Source: Ophiura sarsii (lineage: Eukaryota > Echinodermata > Ophiuroidea > Amphilepidida > Ophiuridae). From it: 64,000 nt of DNA. Position 1 is the first letter of the stretch. Each line of letters opens with the position of its first letter. Shown here one piece after another: positions 32,401-43,600 of this stretch. The stretch spans positions 21,632,658 through 21,696,657 of the forward strand of contig CM069457.1 of assembly GCA_035610835.1 (NCBI GenBank), given 5' to 3'. The notes below the pieces were generated by a model that was not told where the DNA came from, searched no databases, and saw only the letters and a program-made list of their open reading frames with translations. Position numbers and translations under genes: made by a program.

Positions 32401-34785
32401 CAGAGGCACCCCCTTTAAAACCCATCTGGCTGTATGAAGACGTGTTTGGATACAACAACAACCCCGGCTGCGGTGTTCAGTATTAAATTATCTTTAAAAT
32501 GAGACCATAAAAATGGAATTTGGTTAAAATCTGAATCCGGATTTTCATTTTAATGGAGGCTACGGGCGACAAAAGTTGAAATACGGGCGACAAAAGTTGA
32601 AATTATTGAAAATTGTGAAATTTTACTCATAGGCACCCCTTTAAAACCCATCTGGCTGTATGAAGACGTGTTTGGATACAACAACAACCCCCGGCTGCGG
32701 TGTTCAGTATTAAATCATCTTTAAAATGAGACCATAAAAATGGAATTTGGTTGAAATCTGAATCCGGATTTTCATTTTAAAGGAGGCAACGGGCGACAAA
32801 AGTTGAAATGTTGAAAATTGTGAAATTTTACTCAGAGGCACCCCCTTTAAAACCCATCTGGCTGTATGAAGACGTGTTTGGATACAACAACAACCCCCGG
32901 CTGCGGTGTTCAGTATTAAATTATCTTTAAAATGAGACCATAAAAATGGAATTTGGTTGAAATCTGAATCCGGATTTTCATTTTAAAGGAGGCAACGGGC
33001 GACAAAAGTTGAAATGTTGAAAATTGTGAAATTTTACTCAGAGGCACCCCCTTTAAAACCCATCTGGCTGTATGAAGACGTGTTTGGATACAACAACAAC
33101 CCCCGGCTGCGGTGTTTAGTATTAAATTATCTTTAAAATGAGACCATAAAAATGGAAATTGGTTGAAATCTGAATCCAGATTTTCATTTTAAAGGAGGCA
33201 ACGGGCGACAAAAGTTGAAATGTTGAAAATGGTGAAATTTTACTCAGAGGCACCCCCTTTAAAACCCATCTGGCTGTATGAAGACGTGTTTGGATACAAC
33301 AACAACCCCCGGCTGCGGTGTTCAGTATTAAATTATCTTTAAAATGAGACCATAAAAATGGAATTTGGTTGAAATCTGAATCCGGATTTTCATTTTAAAG
33401 GAGGCAACGGGCGACAAAAGTTGAAATGTTGAAAAAGGGTGAAATTTTACTCAGAGGCACCCCCTTTAAAACCCATCTGGCTGTATGAAGACGTGTTTGG
33501 ATACAACAACAACTCCCGGCTGCGGTGTTCAGTATTAAATTATCTTTAAAATGAGACCATAAAAATGGAATTTGGTTGAAATCTGAATCCGGATTTTCAT
33601 TTTAAAGGAGGCAACGGGCGACAAAAGTTGAAATGTTGAAAATGGTGAAATTTTACTCAGAGGCACCCCCTTTAAAACCCATCTGGCTGTATGAAGACGT
33701 GTTTGGATACAACAACAACTCCCGGCTGCGGTGTTCAGTATTAAATTATCTTTAAAATGAGACCATAAAAATGGAATTTGGTTGAAATCTGAATCCGGAT
33801 TTTCATTTTAAAGGAGGCAACGGGCGACAAAAGTTGAAATGTTGAAAATGGTGAAATTTTACTCAGAGGCACCCCCTTTAAAACCCATCTGGCTGTATGA
33901 AGACGTGTTTGGATACATCGATGTACCCCGGCTGGGGTGTTCAGTATTAAATTATCTTTAAAATGAGACCATAAAAATGGAATTTGGTTAAAATCTGAAT
34001 CCGGATTTTCATTTTAAAGGAGGCTACGGGCGACAAAAGTTGAAATTATTGAAAATTGTGAAATTTTACTCAGAGGCACCCCCTTTAAAACCCATCTGGC
34101 TGTATGAAGACGTGTTTGGATACAACAACAACCCCCGGCTGCGGTGTTTAGTATTAAATTATCTTTAAAATGAGACCATAAAAATGGAATTTGGTTAAAA
34201 TCTGAATCCGGATTTTCATTTTAAAGGAGGCTACGGGCGACAAAAGTGGAATTTGGTTGAAATCTGAATCCGGATTTTCATTTTAAAGGAGGCAACGGGC
34301 GACAAAAGTTGAAATGTTGAAAATGGTAAAATTTTACTCAGAGGCACCCCCTTTAAAACCCATCTGGCTGTATGAAGACGTGTTTGGATACATCAACATA
34401 TCCCGGCTGAGGTGTTCAGTATTAAATTGTCTTTGAAATGAGACCATAAAAATGGAATTTTGTTGAAATCTGAATCCGGATTTTCATTTTAAAGGAAGCT
34501 ACGGCCTACGGGCGACAAAAGTTGAAATTGTTGAAAATGGTGAAATTTTACTCAGAGGCACCCCCTTTAATAAAACCCATCTGGCTGTATGAAGACGTTT
34601 TTGGATACATCAACATACCGGCTGAGGTGTTCAGTATTAAATTGTCTTTAAAATGAGACCATACAAATGGAATTTGGTTGAAATCTGAATCCGGATTTTC
34701 ATTTTAAAGGAGGCTACGGCCTACGGGCGACAAAAGTTGAAAATTGTTGAAAATAGTGAAATTTTACTCAGAGGCACCCCCTTTT
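26471..34785 (+). repeat. Satellite array 1: about 40 head-to-tail units of 206 bp
   Basis: Unit starts GGCTGCGGTGTTCAG fall at 26473, 26679, 26885, 27091 and so on, exactly 206 apart. The first roughly 27 units are virtually identical; rare changes include CCCAGCTGCGG near 29355 and single C deletions near 29970 and 31411. From about 32280 units diverge. Two gain a 22-bp internal duplication (ACGGGCGACAAAAGTTGAAAT). One near 33918 replaces the CAACAACAAC segment with CATCGATGTA, and the last three carry CATCAACAT. The array ends in CACCCCCT against a retrotransposon tail. No unit encodes a conserved protein. Confidence 0.97.
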
Positions 34786-35143
34786 TATTTATTTTTATTT
34801 ATTTATGCTTTCTTTATTGAGGGTAATATGCTTCAGTGACTTGCACTGCTTTCCAAGCAGGCCCTCATTTCGATACATCATAAGTACATACAAATAACAA
34901 ATGTTACAGTGTTTAAATATAATACAAATTATGATACAAATTATGATACAGTGGAAATATAGGATTTGAATTGACCTAGTGACAAATTTTCTAAATCAAT
35001 ACGAATAGACGGTGATAAATTGTTCCACAGATGGCTAGATCTGAAAAGAAAAGTGCGCATACCAGAATTTGAGTTTATTTTAGGAATGATTAAAGTATTA
35101 CTTGAATGATTCCTGGTAGTATGATTGTGAGAGTTATGAATCA
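34783..35143 (-). mobile_element. 3' end of a non-LTR retrotransposon (RT C-terminus and tail)
   Basis: On the minus strand the frame ending at 34941 encodes HNSHNHTTRNHSSNTLIIP then GMRTFLFRSSHLWNNLSPSI. This is the C-terminal block after the reverse transcriptase of CR1/L2/Jockey-type elements (NTR..., R.F.YRG..LWN.LP). A 3' UTR of about 135 bases follows, then a (TAAA)n-like tail at 34783-34808. The element is 5'-truncated to about 360 bases. It abuts the satellite array, so it probably inserted into or beside a satellite unit. Confidence 0.75.
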
Positions 35144-35209
35144 GGGGATAAATCAGATGTTGGTAACTATAGGCCAATTTCAGTCAAATCTGTCGGCAAA
35201 ATTATGGTG
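35144..35209 (+). pseudogene. Inverted reverse-transcriptase fragment (NYRPIS motif)
   Basis: Plus-strand codons from 35147 read DKSDVGNYRPISVKSVGKIM. NYRPIS...KI is the invariant early block of non-LTR reverse transcriptases (usually GDKSDxxNYRPISL...SKIxE). It lies directly next to, and opposite in orientation to, the RT C-terminal fragment at 34783-35143. That arrangement is what twin-primed insertion (5' inversion) produces. It is too short to be functional. Confidence 0.65.
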
Positions 35210-35217
35210 CTGTGGGC

Positions 35218-35411
35218 AAATCAAAGGAAGGAGGAAGAAAAGGGAGAAAGAAAAAAAGGAAAGAGAAAGGGAAAGAAAGAAGGGGAGAAAGAAAGAAGGG
35301 GAGAAAGAAAGAAAGAGAAAGGGAAAGAAAAGAGGAAAAAAGGAAAAAAAGAAAGAAAGTGAAAGGAAAGAGGAAAGAAAGAAAGGAAAAAGGGAAGAAA
35401 GAAAGAAAGCC
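35218..35411 (+). repeat. Polypurine (GGAAAGAAAGAA)n tract
   Basis: About 190 bases are almost pure A/G on the plus strand, made of GAAAGAAA, GGGAGAAA and GGAAAAA words. It yields Lys/Arg/Glu-rich false frames on this strand and Phe/Ser/Leu on the other. Such tracts can form triplex DNA and stall replication. It lies in the spacer between the opposed satellite arrays. Confidence 0.85.
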
Positions 35412-36184
35412 CTATAACAATTATCGTATGCGCAAATGACAATGTTGTGTCGGCATATATGTTATGTTAAGTTGTTAACACAAATCAAATCAAAAATGAA
35501 CAAAGGCAATGTAGGCATATGAATTTGTAGGCACTGTGAACGAGCCCATTTTTATGAGATTTTGTGTCGGCGCACATGAACAGCCTAGGCCCAAGTCTTT
35601 GTTTTGCTCATTGTCAAGACACACACAAAAATTGTGTCGGAATAGTATAGGCCTAGGCTAGGCATAACGGGCAATGTGTGGGACCTTTAATCATACTAAC
35701 TAGGCCTATTTCATTGTCGTTGTCAATGCAAACCCAAGTCAATAATGTCGCCAATGGCCAATCATATTGGTACATAGGTTACGAAATATTAAATAATTCG
35801 CCTATAATTATGTACATGTAAGTTGATGTAGGCCAATTGCTCTCATTGTACTGATTGTAGACGCTGCAAGCTCACTATCAGTCTATCGCAAAAGTAAGTC
35901 CAACTCCAACGTTTAGGTGTCAATGCAAAGTAAGAACTTATAAGTAGACTCTGTCCTAACTTCGACTTGAACAATGCAAATTATCATTATAATTAAGACA
36001 ATAAGCACAACTGTCGTCATTTGCGTGAGACCAGGATTTACAAAATGTGCACCAGGGGCACAATCGATATCTCACGTAATGGTATAAGTCTATGTCGTTG
36101 TCGGACATACAGGCTGTAGGCCTATCATGCCTATACTGAACATTTGACCATGTTTTGTTAGCATTATTCAACAAAAACAAGATG
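35412..36184. other. Spacer DNA, no gene recognised
   Basis: AT-rich with repeated TAGGCCTA words (35650, 35703, 36117). The 84-codon minus frame at 35956-36210 has no recognisable domain. Confidence 0.5.
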
Positions 36185-36943
36185 GCTTCAGGAAAGTGTT
36201 CCATGACCATTTTAGTTTAAAAACTCAAAATCTTTGTGCGCTTCGCGCGCATTCTTTCCACAGGTTCCAACATTATAATGGATCTCGAACCAAACCAAAT
36301 ATTATGGGGGACGTTAAAAACGTCATACTGGACCCTTTTAGTTTAAGAAATGCCAAATGTTGCGCGCTTCGCGCATATTAGTTTCAATGTTTCATTATTC
36401 AAGCTGAACAAGATGGCTTCAGGAAAGTTTTCCATGACCATTTTAGCTTAAAAACTGAAAATCTTTTTGCGCTTTGCGCGCATTCTTTCTACAGGTATCA
36501 ACATTATAAATGTCTCTAACCAAACCGAATATTATATGGGTGACGTTAAAAACGTTATACTGGACCCTTTAAGTGTTAGAAATGCAAAATTTTGCGCGCT
36601 TCGCGCATATTAGTTTCATTATTTCATTATTTAAGTTTAATTTATAGTATCTGAAGGCTTCCAACCAGTTTTCAATGACCATTTTGATTTTAGTTCAAAA
36701 CCTGAAAAATGTTGCGCGCTCTGCGCGCATATCTTCCACAGGTTTTAACATTATAATGGCCCTCAAACCATACGATTTGGATCAGGACTTGATATGTGTA
36801 ACTAGCTATGCAATATCAAACCGTCAAACGTGTGTTTAAGTGTTAGAAATGCCAATTTTTGCGCGCTTCAAGAAAGCTTCAGGACAGTTTTCCATGACCA
36901 TTTTAGTTCAAAAACTGAAAAATGTTGCGCGCTCAGGCCGCAT
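36185..36943 (-). repeat. CGCGAAGCGC-type repeat block, inverted copy
   Basis: Three to four units, the reverse complement of the block at 19558-20395. Landmarks are CTTCAGGAAAGTKTTCCATGACC, GCGCTTCGCGCGCAT, CATTATAATGG, GGGGGACGTTAAAAACGTCATACTGGACC, and GTGTTAGAAATGC. The last unit is interrupted by the hAT MITE at 36944-37232 and continues to about 37310. Confidence 0.8.
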
Positions 36944-37232
36944 CAGTGGCGTAACCAGCGGGGATCCCCCCACTTGGAACCCTTGCCCCCCCCCCCCACA
37001 AATGAATCATGGAATAATGATACGCGCATGTCTTCCCAAAATGCAATAATATTGGTACAAGCTTGTTTAGAGCCGAAATGTAGCTCAATCGTACAAAAGG
37101 TAGGCGTAAAGTCGAAAATTTTCGCGCGCTACGCGCGCATTTATTGGCACTGGAATGAAGCCCACCCATTAGGAGTCACTGCCCCTTCTTGCCCCCCCCC
37201 CCAAATGAAAAAAAAGTATAGTTACGCCACTG
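36944..37232. mobile_element. hAT-type poly-C/G MITE inserted in the CGCG repeat
   Basis: The ends are CAGTGGCGTAACCAGC and GTTACGCCACTG. C-runs lie near 36987-36997 and 37191-37202. The interior shares ACAAGCTTGTTTAGAGCCGAAATGTA-like and TTCGCGCGCTACGCGCGC-like words with the family copies at 16624 and 21881. Flanks GGCCGCAT and CCGCGCAT fit an 8-bp target duplication with two differences, within the unit's GCGCGC palindrome. Confidence 0.82.
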
Positions 37233-37310
37233 CCGCGCATATTTTCTGCAGCTTTTTGCGCGCTTTGTATTGGTTTCAACATTTCAATAAGATAAACAAG
37301 ATGGCTTGAG

Positions 37311-37680
37311 GATGTGTGCCCCCCTATCAAAACAATCCTGGATACGCCCTTGGCTCCCCCAGAACTATTCAATCAGCGCTGTGCGCTGCTTTATTTAACA
37401 TTTCAATTATCATTATCAAATTTGTTTCCCCCCCCCCCCCCCCCCCCCGGCCCATGTCTGAAAACTGATTGACGGTTCTGACCATACAGTCCATACTAAA
37501 AATATGCGTGTATGAATTCCAGCGAGCGAAGCGAGCCGATTTTGTTTTTGTTTGTCGGCACAAATGGTTATGTCGGCAATTTATGACCTTTACACCACCC
37601 CCCCCCCCCCCCCCCCCCCCAATGAAAAGGGTCTGGGGACGCCCTTGTTCATAACCAACTGTATAAGTATGTAAGTACTA
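37311..37680. repeat. Poly-C runs and hAT-like end remnants
   Basis: CCTGGATACGCCCTTG at 37339-37354 and GGGGACGCCCTTG at 37635-37647 resemble right termini of CAAGGGCGTATCCAGG-type hAT elements. C-runs of about 19-24 occur at 37429-37448 and 37597-37620. Left ends could not be assigned. GCGAGCGAAGCGAGC near 37521 is a short palindrome-like motif. Confidence 0.5.
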
Positions 37681-40600
37681 CACAATTTTCAACAATTTCA
37701 ACTTTTGTCGCCCGTAGCCTCCTTTAAAATGAAAATCCGGATTCAGATTTTAACCAAATTCCATTTTTATGGTGTCATTTTAAAGATAATTTAATACTGA
37801 ACACCGCAGCCGGGGGTTGTTGTTGTATCCAAACACGTCTTCATACAGCCAGATGGGTTTTAAAGGGGTGCCTATGAGTAAAATTTCACAATTTTCAATA
37901 ATTTCAACTTTTGTCGCCCGTATTTCAACTTTTGTCGCCCGTAGCCTCCATTAAAATGAAAATCCGGATTCAGATTTTAACCAAATTCCATTTTTATGGC
38001 CTCATTTTAAAGATAATTTAATACTGAACACCGCAGCCGGGGTTGTTGTTGTATCCAAACACGTCTTCATACAGCCAGATGGGTTTTAAAGGGGGTGCCT
38101 CTGAGTAAAATTTCACAATTTTCAATAATTTCAACTTTTGTCGCCCGTATTTCAACTTTTGTCGCCCGTAGCCTCCTTTAAAATGAAAATCCGGATTTAG
38201 ATTTTAACCAAATTCCATTTTTATGGTCTCATTTTAAAGATAATTTAATACTGAACACCGCAGCCGGGGGTTGTTGTTGTATCCAAACACGTCTTCATAC
38301 AGCCAGATGGGTTTTAAAGGGGGTGCCTCTGAGTAAAATTTCACAATTTTCAATAATTTCAACTTTTGTCGCCCGTAGCCTCCTTTAAAATGAAAATCCG
38401 GATTCAGATTTTAACCAAATTCCATTTTTATGGTCTCATTTTAAAGATAATTTAATACTGAACACCGCAGCCGGGGGTTGTTGTTGTATCCAAACACGTC
38501 TTCATACAGCCAGATGGGTTTTAAAGGGGGTGCCTCTGAGTAAAATTTCACAATTTCCAATAATTTCAACTTTTGTCGCCCGTAGCCTCCTTTAAAATGA
38601 AAATCCGGATTCAGATTTTAACCAAATTCCATTTTTATGGTCTCATTTTAAAGATAATTTAATACTGAACACCCCAGCCGGGGTACATCGATGTATCCAA
38701 ACACGTCTTCATACAGCCAGATGGGTTTTAAAGGGGGTGCCTCTGAGTAAAATTTCACCATTTTCAACAATTTCAACTTTTGTCGCCCGTAGCCTCCTTT
38801 AAAACGAAAATCCGGATTCAGATTTTAACCAAATTCCATTTTTATGGTCTCATTTTAAAGATAATTTAATACTGAACACCCCAGCTGGGGTACATTGATG
38901 TATCCAAACACGTCTTCATACAGCCAGATGGGTTTTAAAGGGGGTGCCTCTGAGTAAAATTTCACCATTTTCAACAATTTCAACTTTTGTCGCCCGTAGC
39001 CTCCTTTAAAATGAAAATCCGGATTCAGATTTTAACCAAATTCCATTTTTATGGTCTCATTTTAAAGATAATTTAATACTGAACACCGCAGCCGGGGTTG
39101 TTGTTGTATCCAAACACGTCTTCATACAGCCAGATGGGTTTTAAAGGGGGTGCCTCTGAGTAAAATTTCACAATTTTCAATAATTTCAACTTTTGTCGCC
39201 CGTAGCCTCCTTTAAAATGAAAATCCGGATTCAGATTTTAACCAAATTCCATTTTTATGGTCTCATTTTTAAAGATAATTTAATACTGAACACCCCAGCC
39301 GGGGTACATCGATGTATCCAAACACGTCTTCATACAGCCAGATGGGTTTTAAAGGGGGTGCCTCTGAGTAAAATTTCACAATTTTCAACAATTTCAACTT
39401 TTGTCGCCCGTAGCCTCCTTTAAAATGAAAATCCGGATTCAGATTTTAACCAAATTCCATTTTTATGGTCTCATTTTAAAGATAATTTAATACTGAACAC
39501 CGCAGCCGGGGTTGTTGTTGTATCCAAACACGTCTTCATACAGCCAGATGGGTTTTAAAGGGGGTGCCTCTGAGTAAAATTTCACAATTTTCAATAATTT
39601 CAACTTTTGTCGCCCGTATTTCAACTTTTGTCGCCCGTAGCCTCCTTTAAAATGAAAATCCGGATTTAGATTTTAACCAAATTCCATTTTTATGGTCTCA
39701 TTTTAAAGATAATTTAATACTGAACACCGCAGCCGGGGGTTGTTGTTGTATCCAAACACGTCTTCATACAGCCAGATGGGTTTTAAAGGGGGTGCCTCTG
39801 AGTAAAATTTCACAATTTTCAATAATTTCAACTTTTGTCGCCCGTAGCCTCCTTTAAAATGAAAATCCGGATTCAGATTTTAACCAAATTCCATTTTTAT
39901 GGTCTCATTTTAAAGATAATTTAATACTGAACACCGCAGCCGGGGGTTGTTGTTGTATCCAAACACGTCTTCATACAGCCAGATGGGTTTTAAAGGGGGT
40001 GCCTCTGAGTAAAATTTCACAATTTTCAATAATTTCAACTTTTGTCGCCCGTAGCCTCCTTTAAAATGAAAATCCGGATTCAGATTTTAACCAAATTCCA
40101 TTTTTATGGTCTCATTTTAAAGATAATTTAATACTGAACACCCCAGCCGGGGTACATCGATGTATCCAAACACGTCTTCATACAGCCAGATGGGTTTTAA
40201 AGGGGGTGCCTCTGAGTAAAATTTCACCATTTTCAACAATTTCAACTTTTGTCGCCCGTAGCCTCCTTTAAAACGAAAATCCGGATTCAGATTTTAACCA
40301 AATTCCATTTTTATGGTCTCATTTTAAAGATAATTTAATACTGAACACCCCAGCTGGGGTACATTGATGTATCCAAACACGTCTTCATACAGCCATATGG
40401 GTTTTAAAGGGGGTGCCTCTGAGTAAAATTTCACCATTTTCAACAATTTCAACTTTTGTCGCCCGTAGCCTCCTTTAAAATGAAAATCCGGATTCAGATT
40501 TTAACCAAATTCCATTTTTATGGTCTCATTTTAAAGATAATTTAATACTGAACACCGCAGCCGGGGTTGTTGTTGTATCCAAACACGTCTTCATACAGCC

Positions 40601-43600
40601 AGATGGGTTTTAAAGGGGGTGCCTCTGAGTAAAATTTCACAATTTTCAATAATTTCAACTTTTGTCGCCCGTAGCCTCCTTTAAAATGAAAATCCGGATT
40701 CAGATTTTAACCAAATTCCATTTTTATGGTCTCATTTTTAAAGATAATTTAATACTGAACACCCCAGCCGGGGTACATCGATGTATCCAAACACGTCTTC
40801 ATACAGCCAGATGGGTTTTAAAGGGGGTGCCTCTGAGTAAAATTTCACAATTTTCAACAATTTCAACTTTTGTCGCCCGTAGCCTCCTTTAAAATGAAAA
40901 TCCGGATTCAGATTTTAACCAAATTCCATTTTTATGGTCTCATTTTAAAGATAATTTAATACTGAACACCGCAGCCGGGGTTGTTGTTGTATCCAAACAC
41001 GTCTTCATACAGCCAGATGGGTTTTAAAGGGGGTGCCTCTGAGTAAAATTTCACAATTTTCAATAATTTCAACTTTTGTCGCCCGTAGCCTCCTTTAAAA
41101 CGAAAATCCGGATTCAGATTTTAACCAAATTCCATTTTTATGGTCTCATTTTAAAGATAATTTAATACTGAACACCCCAGCTGGGGTACATTGATGTATC
41201 CAAACACGTCTTCATACAGCCAGATGGGTTTTAAAGGGGGTGCCTCTGAGTAAAATTTCACAATTTTCAACAATTTCAACTTTTGTCGCCCGTAGCCTCC
41301 TTTAAAATGAAAATCCGGATTCAGATTTTAACCAAATTCCATTTTTATGGTCTCATTTTAAAGATAATTTAATACTGAACACCGCAGCCGGGGGTTGTTG
41401 TTGTATCCAAACACGTCTTCATACAGCCAGATGGGTTTTAAAGGGGGTGCCTCTGAGTAAAATTTCACAATTTTCAATAATTTCAACTTTTGTCGCCCGT
41501 AGCCTCCTTTAAAATGAAAATCCGGATTCAGATTTTAACCAAATTCCATTTTTATGGTCTCATTTTAAAGATAATTTAATACTGAACACCCCAGCTGGGA
41601 TACATCGATGTATCCAAACACGTCTTCATACAGCCAGATGGGTTTTAAAGGGGGTGCCTCTGAGTAAAATTTCACCATTTTCAACAATTTCAACTTTTGT
41701 AGCCCGTAGCCTCCTTTAAAATGAAAATCCGGATTCAGATTTTAACCAAATTCCATTTTTATGGTCTCATTTTAAAGATAATTTAATACTGAACACCGCA
41801 GCCGGGGGTTGTTGTTGTATCCAAACACGTCTTCATACAGCCAGATGGGTTTTAAAGGGGGTGCCTCTGAGTAAAATTTCACAATTTTCAATAATTTCAA
41901 CTTTTGTCGCCCGTATTTCAACTTTTGTCGCCCGTAGGCTCCTTTAAAATGAAAATCCGGATTTAGATTTTAACCAAATTCCATTTTTATGGTCTCATTT
42001 TAAAGATAATTTAATACTGAACACCGCAGCCGGGGGTTGTTGTTGTATCCAAACACGTCTTCATACAGCCAGATGGGTTTTAAAGGGGGTGCCTCTGAGT
42101 AAAATTTCACAATTTTCAATAATTTCAACTTTTGTCGCCTGTAGCCTCCTTTAAAATGAAAATCCGGATTCAGATTTTAACCAAATTCCATTTTTATGGT
42201 CTCATTTTAAAGATAATTTAATACTGAACACCCCAGCTGGGGTACATTGATGTATCCAAACACGTCTTCATACAGCCAGATGGGTTTTAAAGGGGGTGCC
42301 GCTGAGTAAAATTTCACCATTTTCAACAATTTCAACTTTTGTCGCCCGTAGCCTCCTTTAAAATGAAAATCCGGATTCAGATTTTAACCAAATTCCATTT
42401 TTATGGTCTCATTTTAAAGATAATTTAATACTGAACACCGCAGCCGGGGTTGTTGTTGTATCCAAACACGTCTTCATACAGCCAGATGGGTTTTGAAGGG
42501 GGTGCCTCTGAGTAAAATTTCACAATTTTCAATAATTTCAACTTTTGTCGCCCGTATTTCAACTTTTGTCGCCCGTAGCCTCCTTTAAAATGAAAATCCG
42601 GATTCAGATTTTAACCAAATTCCATTTTTATGGTCTCATTTTAAAGATAATTTAATACTGAACACCGCAGCCGGGGTTGTTGTTGTATCCAAACACGTCT
42701 TCATACAGCCAGATGGGTTTTAAAGGGGGTGCCTCTGAGTAAAATTTCACAATTTTCAATAATTTCAACTTTTGTCGCCCGTAGCCTCCTTTAAAATGAA
42801 AATCCGGATTCAGATTTTAACCAAATTCCATTTTTATGGTCTCATTTTAAAGATAATTTAATACTGAACACCCCAGCTGGGGTACATCGATGTATCCAAA
42901 CACGTCTTCATACAGCCAGATGGGTTTTAAAGGGGGTGCCTCTGAGTAAAATTTCACCATTTTCAACAATTTCAACTTTTGTAGCCCGTAGCCTCCTTTA
43001 AAATGAAAATCCGGATTCAGATTTTAACCAAATTCCATTTTTATGGTCTCATTTTAAAGATAATTTAATACTGAACACCGCAGCCGGGGGTTGTTGTTGT
43101 ATCCAAACACGTCTTCATACAGCCAGATGGGTTTTAAAGGGGGTGCCTCTGAGTAAAATTTCACAATTTTCAATAATTTCAACTTTTGTCGCCCGTATTT
43201 CAACTTTTGTCGCCCGTAGGCTCCTTTAAAATGAAAATCCGGATTTAGATTTTAACCAAATTCCATTTTTATGGTCTCATTTTAAAGATAATTTAATACT
43301 GAACACCGCAGCCGGGGGTTGTTGTTGTATCCAAACACGTCTTCATACAGCCAGATGGGTTTTAAAGGGGGTGCCTCTGAGTAAAATTTCACAATTTTCA
43401 ATAATTTCAACTTTTGTCGCCTGTAGCCTCCTTTAAAATGAAAATCCGGATTCAGATTTTAACCAAATTCCATTTTTATGGTCTCATTTTAAAGATAATT
43501 TAATACTGAACACCCCAGCTGGGGTACATTGATGTATCCAAACACGTCTTCATACAGCCAGATGGGTTTTAAAGGGGGTGCCGCTGAGTAAAATTTCACC

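Noticed and set aside
35106..35439. Lys/Arg/Glu-rich proteins of 103 and 75 codons
   Set aside because: Produced by the polypurine tract; no splice or start context.
36830..37309. 159-codon plus frame
   Set aside because: It runs across the CGCG repeat and the inserted hAT MITE including C-runs (PPPP translations).
39193..40892. Two identical 76-codon plus frames (39193-39423 and 40662-40892)
   Set aside because: They are translations of satellite units repeated 1469 bp apart; the identity reflects the higher-order repeat and not a protein.
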